DNA of 64,000 nt from Engraulis encrasicolus (GCF_034702125.1 NC_085872.1:32657376-32721375); one strand, 5' to 3'; counted from the stretch's first letter, positions 44,690-57,820 are shown. Program-made: numbers and translations. Notes: generated by a model not told the origin, from the sequence alone.

Positions 44690-47600
44690 TGATTGTAGTG
44701 GAGCGCTGCTCCTTTAAGGGAAAGTCTGACGCTGCGGCACACGTCACCACGCTGCTCGTAGAGGCTTATGGGAAGTCTCTTCATAAACACTGCCAGTGGC
44801 TAGTATTCGGTAAGCCTGCAAAGTCCCCCTTTGCGCGTTTCATCGCCACCGGCGAATGCTGTGGTTGCTTCTCCCCTCGTCGTCGAGAGGAGTGCGGTGT
44901 CCAGTTCAGATCTAGGAGATGTGGACCATTTCTTGTCCTCGTGAGTATGTGGACCATCTCTTGTCGCTGTTTATGTGCTAGCCAGCGGCTAGTGGCTAAC
45001 TTCGCGTCTGCTGTTCTATAGGTTGTGATTCCAACTTGGCGTCTCTTACTTGGCTAGAGTGATCTCTTGCTTCTCCACTGGCAAGGACTTCGGTGGACAA
45101 TGCAACGGTTACCTTGCGCTTTTCCCGTCTCCTGCACGCCGGTATGTATTATAGTGGGTTAGCTTGTGCCTTTACCCAGCTCTGACTGTTTGTCTTCTTA
45201 CCATGGTTGCTAACGACGGCCATTATTATGGTTTCAGCGTGTGGTCGCTACCGGCGCCTCGGCCGTGTACCCCTGTATTGGCACTCCGACTGTGAGAATT
45301 GCGCACCGGTGCGCCCTCATCTTCGGGTAAGGTAACCTCTCGGCAGCAGAATCGTATGATAGTGGGTGTCCTGCAAGTGTAACAGGGCGCACTGTCTGTC
45401 CAGTAAGGTGTGTCCCTCAGCAGTTCCCATACCCCAATGACGTCACGGGACTCAGGTAGCCGCTCAGTGGCTAATCCGTAATTGGTGGCTATGCCATTGT
45501 TTTTATAAAATCAGATGAATTAGACCGGCTCATTGGAGCCTTCCCGGTGTGCCGGTATTCGCTGATGATGCCCGGTGCCTTTGCTACGGGTGCAGCAAGG
45601 TATGTGTGATCCAGTGGCGGCTGGTAGTCTGTCAGACAGGGGAGGCTGTTCAATTACAATATGTCCAGAACGCAAAAAAAAATTCAATTTTGACACACAT
45701 CTTACATTGGTCCTGAGCCACATAGCCTATGGCCTCACACACTAAATGACTCTTGTTGAAACAAATGTGTTAATCATTAATCATTATCCCCCTTGTAGCT
45801 TATTCATAGGCAAATGTTTTATTATTATTATTATTATTATTATCATTAGGCCTACCTCCGCCACATAATGATGTGATTGAGTTTGCCTTCGTTGTCTTTG
45901 TTCATTACTGGGTGCACGGCTTAACTTACCACTAGAGGTCGCAAAATCTTTAATTATTTACCAGACATTGCCAACACAGTAGGAAACAAGGACTCGCCAC
46001 TCACGGGACGAAAGCTCAAAAGAAACGGTTGTTCTTCCCTACCTTTTTCACCAAGTCAATATTAGGCAGTGCTCTGCTCTGCTCCTTGATATTAATTTTC
46101 TCCTCATAAGGACGACTGGAATTCGCAGAAACGGTTGTTCTTCCCTACCTTTTTCACCAAGTCAATATTAGGCAGTGCTCTGCTCTGCTCTGCTCCTTGA
46201 TATTCATTTTCTCCTCATAAGGACGACTGGAATTCGCCAGAATTTAATCCACAATGCTTGTCATTTTGCATAGCTCTCTAGCTTTCTAGCTTTCTTGCAA
46301 GCAAGCCCTAACAAAAAGTAGGCAACCTCAACTTTTGAATTGGGAGATTAAAAAGGATAAGGACATGCCATTATTAAGACTTTATTCGCAACACTAGGTT
46401 TACAAGAATATGTACACAAAACTGGAGTACACTCAATGAATAGCTTCCCCACTGGTTACCACGACGAAACTTCTCAGTCAAATTAATAACATATCCGCAT
46501 TTCGAAATGAAATCAACTACTGTAGCCTACTGACACGGGGTTCACCCAATCACAAGTCGGAACTTCAGTCTCCGGTCCCTCCCCCCTCCTCTCTCTTCTC
46601 CATTCACTCCCAGTGAGGCTCAGTCTCAAAATCAAAAAAAATTCACGGCAATAGCCAATGACCGTTTAGCATTTTGCCATTGAAAAAGCTTACAATCCCA
46701 CATGCCGTTGAAGTCCATTGAGACTCGACTCGCTTGCGTTGTCATGAGCGGAAAAAAAACTTGTGCGAGCCTCGGGATCTTATTACAGATTGGTTAATCT
46801 CTAAATTGAGCACAAGCATTTTCTATGGAGCTGGGTCTGAAATAGCAATGTTATTAAGTCGTGTAAAGCATTAGTTTACATATTATTCTCCGTGATTTTG
46901 GACAGGAGGCTGCGCCTCCCTTGTACTCAAAGAGGAATCGCCTCTGGTGTGATCACAGTTTTGTCTAGATGACTGCAACCAGCTAGAGCTGTGTATTTAA
47001 ACATACTGTTCATTCTCAGGAGCCAGCGTTCCCGTGGCGTCTAACCCCAGTGGCTTCCCCTCCCTCTCAGTGTTGTTGAGGTGAGCTTGTAAAGATCCTT
47101 TGTCCTATGCATAGCTCATGTTAAACATTTGTCAACTATTTGTATGTAACATGTACTGATCTCTGTGTGTATGTTCACCTAATTCCAGACACCTCAGAGC
47201 ATGTCGAGGGTCTGCTGGGATGTGCTGTGGGCAGACTGCTTGCGGCAGCTGCTCACCGCTGTTTTGCCCTTACGAAATTGTTTAGCCTTTCTGTTTTGTT
47301 TGTTTCTTTAATTTTCTTTCGCCTGTCCGCCGCTTTAGCTTGTCACTTTGTCATTGTACGGGGTTTGGCTGTCGCAGTTCTAGGCCTATGTACGCTAGTC
47401 GGGCCGGGCCATACAGTAGACTAGTAGTTTTGAGTGTGATTATACAGATTTATTCTGTGTGTAGTGGATATCCACACTTATTGTCATTTAATCACTTACA
47501 TAGCGTAGTGAGCCTATGCGCGTGTGTGTGACTGGCGTTTACCATAGGCCCCTTGGTTTCGTGCACGAGTGGTGAACTTAATTTATTCTCAACTAGTAAG

Positions 47601-47886
47601 CCTGCCCGGCTGGCCTAGCTCGGTGAACCCCTTTTATCCTGGGGCAGCCAACCCCGTTCTAATGTGCATTACTGTTTTTATCTCAGCGGCGCAGGGTTTT
47701 AATTGACTACAATTGTATTAATAAAGAAAACATTGTTATTCCTTTAAACAAAGGTACGTCTCTTGTCCATTCTATCCGAACCTGTTGTGCCTTATTGGTT
47801 GAAATCAAAATATATTCTGGGGTGGCAGTCCCCCAGTGGCGTAGTCGTGCAATTACAACTAACATCTAAAGGTCCACTTGGTTACA
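44690..47886 (+). mobile_element. LTR-like repeat module, copy D, split by hAT element
   Basis: It has AATAAA (47720-47725), GAACCTGTT (47778-47786), a GGGGTGGCAGTCCCCC-type inverted stretch, TGGCGTAGTCG (47837-47847) and a terminal GTTACA (47881-47886). The 5' part has several donor-like (GTAAG, GTGAGT, GTATGT) and acceptor-like sites without a coding frame. A hAT element fills 45612-46946. Confidence 0.45.
45612..46946. mobile_element. 1.3-kb hAT element, perfect 8-bp duplication
   Basis: GTGTGATC lies at 45604-45611 and 46947-46954. The ends are CAGTGGCGGCT and, inverted, CAGAGGCGATT. Inside, a block of about 105 bp (46023-46125, starting AGAAACGGTTGTTCTTCCCT) is tandemly duplicated (46130-46237). 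There is no coding frame. Confidence 0.92.
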
Positions 47887-48092
47887 CTAGCTTGGCTAAC
47901 GCTCTCCTCCTCCCTCGCAGGTTGTATCTGTGTGGCCGTGGTCAGACACACCACGCGTTTAGGTGCACGAGCGGCGACTTTTAGCCCCGGTTGTGTGGTG
48001 CCTCTGGACGCCGGGAACCCGTATCTCGGCTGCTGCTCCGGCCCCGGGAAATTGGACATTCGTGCGTGTGTGTACGTTGGCGCGCTTTAGTT

Positions 48093-48131
<39 letters not shown>

Positions 48132-49024
48132 CGCTCGGCTCGGTGTGAACTGGTGTGTGAGCCATTCCACAGTGTGTGTGTGTGTGTGCGTGTGCGTGCG
48201 TTGGTGCGTGCGAGTGTGTGAGTGTAGGTAGTGACGAGTGAGTGTGGGGATACCTAGGGGACTGCACTGAGCTGAGCCTCTGGGGTTGGTGTACCTCATG
48301 TTTTGATTTTCGTTTTCTTTCGTTTGCTGTGCCTAATTTTCCTTTTCTTACGTTGTTTCATTCAATTGTCTTGTTTCTTATTTTACTGCATGTGTTTACT
48401 GGATTTTGATTTATTTTGCATGGGTTGCTGTGATTTCTTGTTGTTTTCTGTTTGCCGTGGATTATTTCTGTTTGTTGTGAACTATTTCTTTACTTTTTCT
48501 TTTGTTAATCCTGAGGTGTGCCATTCGCCCTATTGTGTTAGCCGTGCCAGCCCCTAGTGGCAAAGTCTGACAACCTGAGTGTAGGTTCTAAGGCCTTAGG
48601 CCTACCAGGTGTGTTGTTTATTGTGAATTAAGGAACATACTTTGGGGCAGGTGTTTACAGATCCGCGGGTGTGGTGGCAGCACACCCACCCCTGCACTTT
48701 ACTGTTAACGTGAACATACTTTGGGGCAAGTGTTTATCTATCTGCGGGTGATTGCGACAGCACACCCACCCCACTGCACTTTGTGAATTGTGAGTACCTT
48801 TTTATATTTTATTACAAAGAGTGAGAAGAATATATTTTTATAACGCAAAGAATAATAAAGATTTGAATTATTAATTGTCACCACTGTCTCTGCCTCCATT
48901 GTGCACGAACCTGTGTTTGCCTGGTAATCTATTGTGCGGGTACATTGTGTGTTGGTCTGGGGTATCTGTAACTACCCCTAATTCATTTCCTCCGGGGGCT
49001 CCACCCCCGGGGGTGGCGTAGTCG
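47887..49024 (+). mobile_element. LTR-like repeat module, copy E
   Basis: It follows copy D directly. It has AATAAA (48854-48859), GAACCTGTG (48907-48915), a strong GC hairpin (GGGGGCTCCACCCCC, about 48993-49008) and TGGCGTAGTCG (49014-49024). A (GT)n-rich stretch lies at 48094-48190. An internal near-duplicate, ACATACTTTGGGGCA, occurs at about 48629 and 48714. Confidence 0.45.
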
Positions 49025-49068
49025 AACTACTTCCTGTAACGGTCTCGCCCACTACATTATCAACTACA

Positions 49069-50460
49069 ATGGAAACCAAACTCGACCGCAAGCGGATGAA
49101 AATGGTGCAGTGCTGTGTCCCGCTGTGTAAAAACAGAAATGACGTCCCATTTTACCGTATTCCTGTCGACGACAAAGTGAGCAAAAAGTGGCTGAAGTTG
49201 ATACGGTAAGTTTGATTCAAAATCTGAACCCAATCAGCTGAATGGTAGGTAGCTTACATCAGCTAACTAGCGAGATGTTAGCTGTGGGAAAGCTGTGACG
49301 CTAGGCAACCCCGATCTATTTTTCCTCCAAACAAACTAATCTTTTGATTGTAAAACCGTTTAGTGTCTATGCCTATCGTGGAAAATGTTATAGTAACGCA
49401 TTACCAGTCTAATTTTTTTATGATAATTGGAGGGAGCCTGCTATTGAAGATAGCCTTACGTGTTGTTAGTTGTGAGAAGGCGGTCAGCTCGGACACTTAA
49501 TTGCGCAAAACCGATGTATATATTGCATTAACAAACTCATATTTTTGTGGTAACGTGGTATAGGCCATGAAAAATGAGAAAGTAACTAGTGTTGCACCGA
49601 TACCATCTTTTGGCCCCGATGCGATACCCGATACCTGGCTGTGCCATATCGATACCGATACCACCGTATTTGAAATGTATATATGAAGGGCTGTAGTGCA
49701 TACTACTTGGATGTAAAATCATTGCATGGCTGTGTCAGGCTGCTGCCTACCTTTGTGAAACAGGAAAAAGACTAATACAAAGTGAATCCAGCAAAACTTT
49801 TTACACTTTTTAAATACCTCTATGAAATAACAAATTTCAAGGCTGTTTAAGTGTCCTACAATCATGTGTAAATAGTATCGGTGCCCTATTTGTTGGTACT
49901 CGCCGATGCCGATACCACCATTTTAGTGCCGATCCACCGATCCTGGTATCGGTGCAACACTAAAAGTAACACACTAGTAGGCTACCGGTCAAAGTGGTCT
50001 ATGATGGAGGAGCCTGTGATGCAATATACTAATGACAGTTTATGTGTGTGTGTCTTTTTTCCCCCCATACGTGACAATTTCACTCCTACTCCTAATAAAA
50101 GGATCTGCGGCTGGCATTTCCCTAATGGAAAGGCAGCCGGACTTACACAATTTGCCTGGAAAGAGGGAAAAGCTTTTCATTCAGTCCATTGCCAAACGAC
50201 TGAAGACAACACTCCCTGTCACTGAGGAAGACGAGGCAGGGCCATGCCACCTTGAAGTTCATCATGTTCGTTCAACTGAATTGTTGCAAATGGAGAATGT
50301 ACAGCTAAAATAAGAAAATGTAAGATTGCATACACGATTAGAGAATCAAAAGCAAACCTTTTCATTTGACCAAATATCCTCTGTGCCCCGCAAAGTCATT
50401 TATTATTACACAGGCTTGCCTGGTGCTGCCACAGTTTTTTTTCTAGATGCCTTTCTTTCC
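49069..50460 (+). pseudogene. ISL2EU-like THAP transposase, N-terminal half
   Basis: Exon 1 (49069-49205) encodes METKLDRKRMKMVQCCVPLC and VSKKWLKLIR, then a GTAAGT donor: the first half of a THAP finger. The second half lies at 50070-50180 (RDNFTPTPNKRICGWHFPNG then TQFAW), giving the C-x2-H. The expected acceptor AG before it is replaced by ATACG, so splicing is probably broken. Farther on, LENQKQTFSFDQIS and KVIYYYTGLP (50336-50430) resemble the linker before the DDE domain in ISL2EU transposases. The catalytic part is lost; a TTAA-type MITE starts by 50573. A hAT MITE sits in the intron (49587-49962). Confidence 0.72.
49587..49962. mobile_element. hAT MITE, sister of 20767-21156
   Basis: The perfect 8-bp duplication AAAGTAAC is at 49579-49586 and 49963-49970. 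The ends TAGTGTTGCACCGATACCA and the interior match the first copy apart from small deletions. Confidence 0.95.
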
Positions 50461-50572
50461 ACTGCTGCAGGGGACAGGCAGGTGCTGGAGGGTGGGAGAT
50501 TGGGCTGGCCTGTTTTCAAAGTGACCCCAAGAAGGTGTGCTACTAGTTCCTCCCGGGATTGCTGCCTAGTTT

Positions 50573-51022
50573 GCCCCGATTTGACATTCGCACGACTTTT
50601 AGGGAGTCGGCCTGATTTCTTGCTCAATCGTGAGTCTCGCATCGTGCTGTGTACATGCGGTAACGTCAAGAGATTTCGCCTCACGATCGTGCAATCGCAG
50701 GGTGGCAGGAAAATCAAAGCTGTTTGAAATCCTGGTCGCGCCTCCTGAGTAAATCGCACAGTTAAACAGTGCTACGACCCGACACATGCACAAATGCATG
50801 GGGCCGTGCAATTCGGTCTTGATCGTGTCCTCAGGTGCGCACGTTCCCTCCTCTGCAGCCCTGGGAAACAGGCGTGTCGTGTCACACAGTCGGACCATTC
50901 TGCTCGCATCCGATAGTGTGAGGACGTGAGTCGTGAGATTTGAAGTTTTAAATTGCGAAATTTCCTTGTGTAGTGTGAGCAGGAGCTTAACACCTACGAC
51001 TGAAAATATCGCACAGTGTATT
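50573..51022 (+). mobile_element. TTAA-type MITE, diverged copy
   Basis: It matches 31650-32140 with many substitutions and deletions. The right end (ATCGCACAGTGTAT) lacks the last bases and the left end lacks about 30 bp. Confidence 0.82.
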
Positions 51023-51129
51023 GAACTTCATAATGGATATTGTATTTAGCCAAGTGTTCAGGCAAATACTGTTTTTAGGTAAATGTGCAGGTTAGTATTG
51101 TTTTTGAGCAAATATTCAATCAAGTGTTG

Positions 51130-53740
51130 TATGTACAGTTGAGGATGATATTATTAGCCCCCCTCCTGAAAATTTCTCTTGATTTCTTAGTAAGAATGAC
51201 CATTATTCACCCTTTCTGTTATTCTGGAAACAAATACACTGATGGAGATAATGTTCAATGAGTTGAATTTGGATTTTTCTATTGTTACGATGAGTTTAAA
51301 CAAAAAAGGGCAAAAATGACAAGGACAAAATTATTAGCCCCCTGATCATTAATAGTCAATATGGCGCCATTTATGAACCAAAACTGACAACAGGCTCTGA
51401 TAAGTTGCTACCTAGGTTGGCACATGCCCCACTAGGGATTTTGGCCCATTTCCTCACTGCAAAGTGTTCTAGCTGGTCCAAATCGCATGGATGCTGAGCA
51501 TAGACATTAACCACAGACTCTCAGTGGGATTGAGGACTGGACTATGAGCGGGTGATTCCAATATCATGGTTTTAGTGTCCTTGAAGAACCTCTGAACTAA
51601 TCTAAATGTGTGCTTTGGGTTACAATGTTGTTGGAAGACCCAGCAATCCAGATTCAGACCCAGACTCCCTGTGTCTGAGGCTGAATAACAGACTAAACTT
51701 GATGCCCTTCCACTATGTGTAACTGTGGAAACTGCTTAGCCTCTTTAGACCATAGAAGCATTGGACACCTGCCTAGATGATTGTTATTGACCTGGCCTCA
51801 CCTGGAGGTCCCCCCCCCCCCCCAAGAAAGACAGTTGTTAGGGCTTGTCATCATATTGGGCTTTCGGGCCATCATCACAGTAGAGCCACTTTACTACTCA
51901 AACAACTTTTTACAACTAAATGACAGCAAGACCGAAGTTGTAATTTTTGGATCCCCAAAATCAATTCCCAAAGTTACTGGCTACTTATCTCACCTCTCCT
52001 CCTTTGTTAAACCATCTGCCAAAAGCCTGGGGGTAATCTTTGATTCGGACATGTGTTTTAAAAAACAGATTAATTCTGTTATTAAAAGTAGCTTCCATCA
52101 GCTGAGAGTAATCACCCGGCTCAAGCCCTCACTGTCCTTTCAAGATTTTGAAACAGTAATCCACGCCTTCATAACATCTCGGCTGGATTACTGCAATGCC
52201 CTTTACTTTGGCCTCCCTCAATGCCAGCTAGCTCGACTGCAGTTGGTTCAGAATGCTGCGGCCAGGCTTTTAACAGGCACAAAGAAGTATGAACACATCT
52301 CCCCTGTCCTCTCCTCTCTCCATTGGCTCCCCATTAGTTTTAGGATTGAATTTAAAATTTTACTTTTGGTTTTTAAGGCACTAAATGGTCTGGCCCCTAC
52401 CTACATCTCCGACATGCTGCAGCACCGCTCCGCTCCCACGTCCCTTCGATCTGCCGACAAAAGTCTCCTCCACGTTCCCCGGTCCCGCCTCAAAACCAGG
52501 GGGGACCGTGCATTTGCTGTGGCAGCTCCTCGTCTTTGGAATACTCTGCCCCCTGACATCAGATCTGCTCCTACAATCACTACTTTTAAATCCAGACTTA
52601 AAACTCATTTCTACATATTGGCCTTTGCTCCCTAGTTTCATCTTTTTTCTGTTTTTTCCCCCCTATTTGTATTTACTTATTTTTCTTTATCCATGTAATT
52701 TTATCTTATTCACTGTGTGAAGGCCTTTTGTATCTTATGTGTTTTATTCTTACTGCTGACTTTGTCTTGTTTTTAATCAAATTCTTAGTATTGCTTAATT
52801 TTAGTATTTTAGTCTGACACTGTACAGCACTTTGGTCAGTTCCTGCTGTTTAAATGTGCTTTATAAATTAAACTTACTTACTTACTTTACTTACTTACTA
52901 AAGGCAGTGCATATCAGAGTGTTATTGAGCTTTGCCTGTGAACATTTGAAAGTCAAAAATGAGTTTTGAACGTCTGCTTTCATCTGATGATATTCAATTG
53001 CACCTGCTTTGATGCATGAATTCTGCTTCTGTCAGGTGAAGAAAGGGATAGACCTTGAATCGTTATAAGATGGTTTCCACAATTAAACATGGTGGTGGAT
53101 GCATCATTTTGTGGCAGCCTCAGCCACAGAAAACCTTGTTTGGGTGTATGCCACCATAAAAACTGAAAATTATGATAGAATGTGGAAAGTGACCTTGCAA
53201 AAATATGCTCATAGAGGGAGTTAAGATCTTCACTGGATCTTTCAATAAGATAATAACCCAAAACTTGCATCCAAAATAGTTCAAATGTTCTTCAAGGATA
53301 CTAAAACCATGGTCATGGAGTGGTTCAGACCTCAATCCTTAAGATAGTATTTGAAGAAGGCTGAAAATGAATGTCCATCCTCAACATCCATGCAATTTGG
53401 ACCAGCTTAACTATTTGCAATGAAAAAATGGGCCAAAATCCCTGGTAGGACATTTGCCAACATAGTTAACAACTAATCAAAGTGCCTGGTGTCAATTTTT
53501 GTTCATAAATGACACTGTATTGACTATTAATGATAAGGGGGCTAATAATTTTGTCCTTGCCATTTTTACACTTTTTTGTTTAAACTCATTGTGAAAATGG
53601 AAAAGTCCAAATTTAACTTATTGGATACTATCTCCATGGTGTATTCGTTTCCAGAATAACATACATTTATTAATAATGATCATTCTCAATGATCAATGAA
53701 GAGATATGTCTAATTTCAGGAGGGGGGTATGTATGTTTTA
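51130..53740 (+). mobile_element. Tc1-like element with long inverted repeats, dead transposase
   Basis: Inverted repeats of about 220 bp (51134-51360 and 53500-53735) share ATTATTAGCCCCCTGATCATT and GGCAAAAATGACAAGGAC-type blocks at both inner and outer parts, the IR/DR layout of Tc1 elements. Between them, 51400-51780 and 52900-53480 hold a badly decayed transposase in + orientation (for example KHGGGCIILWQ-like codons near 53085). An L2/CR1-like fragment is inserted at about 51880-52900. Confidence 0.78.
51880..52905 (+). mobile_element. L2/CR1-like reverse transcriptase C-terminus
   Basis: The frame ending at 52635 encodes the C-terminal part of a fish non-LTR reverse transcriptase. It includes LQLNDSKTEVVIFGSP, AKSLGVIFDSDM, FITSRLDYCNALYFGLP, LQLVQNAAARLLTGT, SSLHWLPISFRIEFKILLL and APRLWNTLPPDIRSA. 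The catalytic YADD is missing through 5' truncation. The 3' end is TGTGCTTTATAAATTAAACT followed by a (TTAC)n tail (52868-52898). The frame is otherwise open, so the insertion is fairly young. The body differs from the L2-like family at 33590, so it is a second family. Confidence 0.85.
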
Positions 53741-53823
53741 CATGTCATGGCGGCGACAGCAGGTGCCGCAGGTAGAGGTGTCCTCGCGTAAAACCTACAA
53801 TCTACAAAACTGAAAATGGCAAG

Positions 53824-54936
53824 GTGATTGTTGAAGATGAACTGTTAAACTTTATTGTGGTTAAAATGAAGACCTTATGCCACAATGAAATTATCTTGCT
53901 GACAACAAACAATTTTTCATCGGAGTGGATCGAGGAGTCCAAACGACTCCTGTTTGACGTTTGCCCGAGTTCATTGTGCTGTGTCGCACACAAAGGCGCG
54001 CAGAAGGATGTCAATAATATCAAAGCCTGCCTGAAAGTTCTAAATGAATGCGGGGAAAACATTCCACGTTTTGTATCACATTATCTGGATGAACTTCCAC
54101 CTGTGGGGTTTGGCAATATGGACGCCTCTGCCCTACTCAGCCGAGTTGAGCGGCTAAGCCAAGAAGTAGCTGGCCTGAGGAAGGCAGTGGAGACTCAGGC
54201 TGAAGTGAGCGAAAACTTGGGGTCAGTTGCTGCAGCCATGGACCGCGAGTAACAGCAGTGGAGACCAGCTACCGCACGCCGGGCTGCGACCCTGAGATTG
54301 TCTGCACCACAGGAGAGGGGGAGCGGAGACCAACAGGCCCTAGACTCCAGGAGGAATCACCCACGCTCCCCGCTGCTGGGAAGATGCGTCTCCCTGGGTT
54401 GAACCCAGGGATTGCTGCTGGCACCTCGTGCGAGGGGGTGAATGAACCGGAGGGCGCCGCTCTACAGCATGATCGCTTGGACGTAGCAGCCACTTCACCA
54501 CGGCTACAACAGTTGTCACCACCGTGGAATGATGTCGTGAGAAAAGGAATCAAGAAGGTGAAAGCAACGGGGCCATCGAGATCTCAAAGCAGACAGGCGC
54601 ATATGAAACGCGAACAGAGGAGTAATGGGATTATTGGAATCGCTACTGAGAGCAGCATTGGAGTGGTGAAAACAAAGGTGGTGAATGTTTTTGCCACCAA
54701 GTTTGCTCCCAGCCTGGATGCTGACACGCTGCGTGTGTATCTCTCTGGAGAATGAAACAGTGACGTGTCGAAAGATTGAGTCGGCTCGCAGCAGGTATGG
54801 TTCATTCCACATTACTGCTGAATGTATTAATGTTGCGGACATGTATGACCCAAACCTGTGGCCTGCTGGGGTTTATGTGCGCCGTTTTTATGAAGCTCGT
54901 GGCCCAAGAGTCCTTAGTGACGAGGGGTCAGTGAGC
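53824..54936 (+). pseudogene. Non-LTR retrotransposon ORF1 protein, frameshifted
   Basis: There are three frame segments. 53824-54252 has a helical region ending in a coiled coil (SALLSRVERLSQEVAGLRKA). 54258-54755 is Pro/Gly-rich with WNDVVRKGIKKVK and FATKFAPSLDADTLRVYL. 54750-54936 has CRKIESARSRYGSFHI then LWPAGVYVRRFYEARG. In related elements this order gives a coiled coil, a linker and an RRM-like nucleic-acid-binding part; here TLRVYL... SFHI fits an RRM-like fold. Frame changes near 54252 and 54750 break it. Confidence 0.75.
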
Positions 54937-55012
54937 TGAAATACAATGGCACACCTGCTGCACAACATGAGAATGTGTCTGCATAGGTGCGCAGTGAATC
55001 CAAAGACTATCT

Positions 55013-57820
55013 ATGAACATCTGTGTTGCGTCTTACAATGCGCACGGGCTGCGTGTTGGCCACAGCGAAACTGATAAATCACGCAGATTTGTGGTAGACA
55101 AGCTATTGGAGAGATGTGACATCTTGTGTGTACAGGAGACGTTCCTGGCTAAGCAAGATCTGGAGGGACTTAATTCCATACATACTGACTTTCACGGGGC
55201 AGGGGAATCAACAACAGACTTGAGTGCTAAAGTTGTCCGGGGGAGGATTCCAGGAGGGGTGGCCACGATGTGGAATAAAAAACTTGACCAAGGAGTTAAT
55301 GTCATAAGGTTAGGAGTTGACTGGGCTATTGCAATTGAGCTGTGCTGTGATGACAAGAAAATAATAATTCTGAATGTTTACACACCATATGAATGTAGGC
55401 AAAATGAGGATGAGTACCTCAGCAGACTGGCGTTTATAATGGCATTTATTCAGGACAATCCTACCACATCTATTTATATTGTTGGGGATCTGAATGCTGA
55501 TGTAACTGATGCAAATTCTTTGTTTGGTAATCACTTAAATCAGTTCTGTTCTGACAGTGGGCTGATGTTATCTAGCAAGATACTTTTACCCAATGATAGC
55601 TACACATATGTAAGTGAGGCCTGGCACTCCACTTCCTGGCTAGACCATTGCCTGTGTACTGTGGATGCCCACAACTCCATCAAAGACATAAACATTGATT
55701 ATGATATGGCTACTGCAGACCACATACCTTTCCTTTTGGTGTTGAACACAGGCAGTTTACCTGTGTTGCTGCCTATAGATAACAACACTGATGTTGGCAA
55801 AATAGAGTGGTCAAAATTGTCTGAGACTGACCTTGCTATGTATGAACATCAGTCTGATGCTCTGCTGGGTAACATCAAAATCCCGAAAGATGTATTATGT
55901 CAGAATATGAACTGTAATAATGTACAACATTGTGAAGAGTTGTGTTCTATGTATGAAGCTATTGTGAGGTCTCTTTATATGGCAAGCAAGCCTCTCTATA
56001 GACGCAGAACAAAAGTATCTAATGTTAAACCAGGGTGGAAGGACCATGTTGAAGCTCTGCATGTAGAGGCCCGAAATGCTCTTAAAAAGTGGGCTGAGGC
56101 AGGGAAAAGTAGACATGGCCCCCTGTTTGAGAATAAAAAACACAGAAATGCCGGTTTAAATGTGCACTAGGCTACATTAAAAGGAATGAAAATACTATGA
56201 GGGCTGATTCTTTAGCTGGGAAGCTTCAAAATAATGTTAATGACTTTTGGAAAGAAATAAAATCTATTAATAATTGCAAAACCCCTCTACCCTCCAATAT
56301 AGATGGTGTGAGTGGGCTTGAAGAGATCTCACAATTATGGCGTCAACGTTATTCTGACCTGCTAAACTGTGTAAAAAGTGACTTATTTATAGTGGATAAT
56401 GTTGAGTTTAATAATGATGTTATTGTAACTCCTGCTGAAGTTCAGGAAGCAATGGTGAAGCTAAAAGAGAATAAGTCATGCGGTCTGGACAATATTACTG
56501 CAGAACACATCAAGTATGCCGGTCAGAAATTGTGTCCTCTGTTGGCTATGTGCTACACAGGTCTACTAGTACATGGAGTCTTACCTGACTCCATGCTGTC
56601 AGTTGTGCTGGTACCAGTAATAAAAGATAAAGTTGGGAAAATAAATAGCTCAGATAACTATAGGCCAATAGCCCTGGCAAGTGTCCTATCTAAAATACTT
56701 GAAATAGTGCTTCTGGATAGAATAAAGAAGTATGTCTGGACTACAGACAACCAGTTTGGGTTTAAGGAAAAACTTGGCACAGACCTGTGTATATATGTTT
56801 TAAAGGAAATCTTACATAGATATAATGCACAAAATACTTCAATGTTCATGTGTTTCATTGATGCTTCCAAGGCGTTTGACCGCATCAATCATAAGAAATT
56901 ATTTTTAAAACTGACCGAAAATGGGGTACCTGGGTTTTTAACCAGAATACTGGTCTATTGGTACTCACATCAGACAATGAGGGTGAGATGGGGGAATGTG
57001 ACCTCTGCTCCATTCTTTGTCACTAATGGTGTCCGACAGGGCGGAATTTTATCTCCTTTTCTTTTTAATGTGTACATGAATGATTTGTCTATGTCCCTAA
57101 ATAGGTGTGGAACTGGCTGGTGACCTAATAATTAACCACATAATGTATGCAGATGACTTGGTTATACTTAGTCCATGTACTGCTGGTCTGCAACAGTTAC
57201 TAAAAATATGTTCACAATATGGAGAAGAGTGTGACATAAAATACAATGCTACTAAGAGTAAGATCATGATCATAAGGAGCAGAGAGGACAAACAATCACC
57301 CTTCCCTGCTTTTTATCTGGCTGGCACCAAACTCTCTCAATGCAGTGAGATCAAATATCTGGGCCACATAATTGCAAATGACTTGACAGATGATGGCGAT
57401 ATCTACAGGCAACGGCAGAAACTGTATGTGCAAGCAAACATGTTGTGCCGCAAATTTAGTATGTGCTCTGAGTTGGTCAAGATCTCACTCTTTAAAGCAT
57501 ACTGTACACCATTGTATACAGCACACCTGTGGTGCCACTACAAACAGGGCAACATGAGGAAACTCATGGTGGCATACAACGACAGCATGAGGCTGCTGCT
57601 CAGAATTCCTAGGAGGTCAAGTGCCAGCCAAATGTTTGTCAATGCTGGGGTACCTACTTGTGCAGCTGTGCTGCGTAATCTTATGTATAAATTCATGTGC
57701 AGGGCATCTGAGTCACAAAATACTCTAGTTGCTGTCCTGGCCAGCCCTAAATGTAGCTCTGTGAGACTCTTCTCAAGCATGTGGAATCACTGGCGAGCAT
57801 GCTTGTATGTGGGACATTGA
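55013..57820 (+). pseudogene. Non-LTR retrotransposon ORF2: APE endonuclease + reverse transcriptase
   Basis: The ATG at 55013 starts an APE-type endonuclease: CVASYNAHGLR, CVQETFLA (catalytic E), VGDLNADVTD (D, N), and SWLDHCLC near residue 220. A frameshift in an A-rich run near 56140 moves to the frame of 56197-57115. That frame holds reverse-transcriptase motifs CGLDNITAEHIK, NYRPIALASVLSKILE, CFIDASKAFDRI and VRQGGILSPFLFNVY. A second frameshift near 57110 precedes the YADDLV catalytic motif (57144-57161), read in a third frame. The frame ends at 57820 where the inverted L2 copy begins, so the natural C-terminus is cut. Two frameshifts only, so decay is light. Confidence 0.85.

Noticed and set aside
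48087..48299. Thr/His-rich frames near 48.1 kb
   Set aside because: They are microsatellite-driven and lie inside an LTR-like module.
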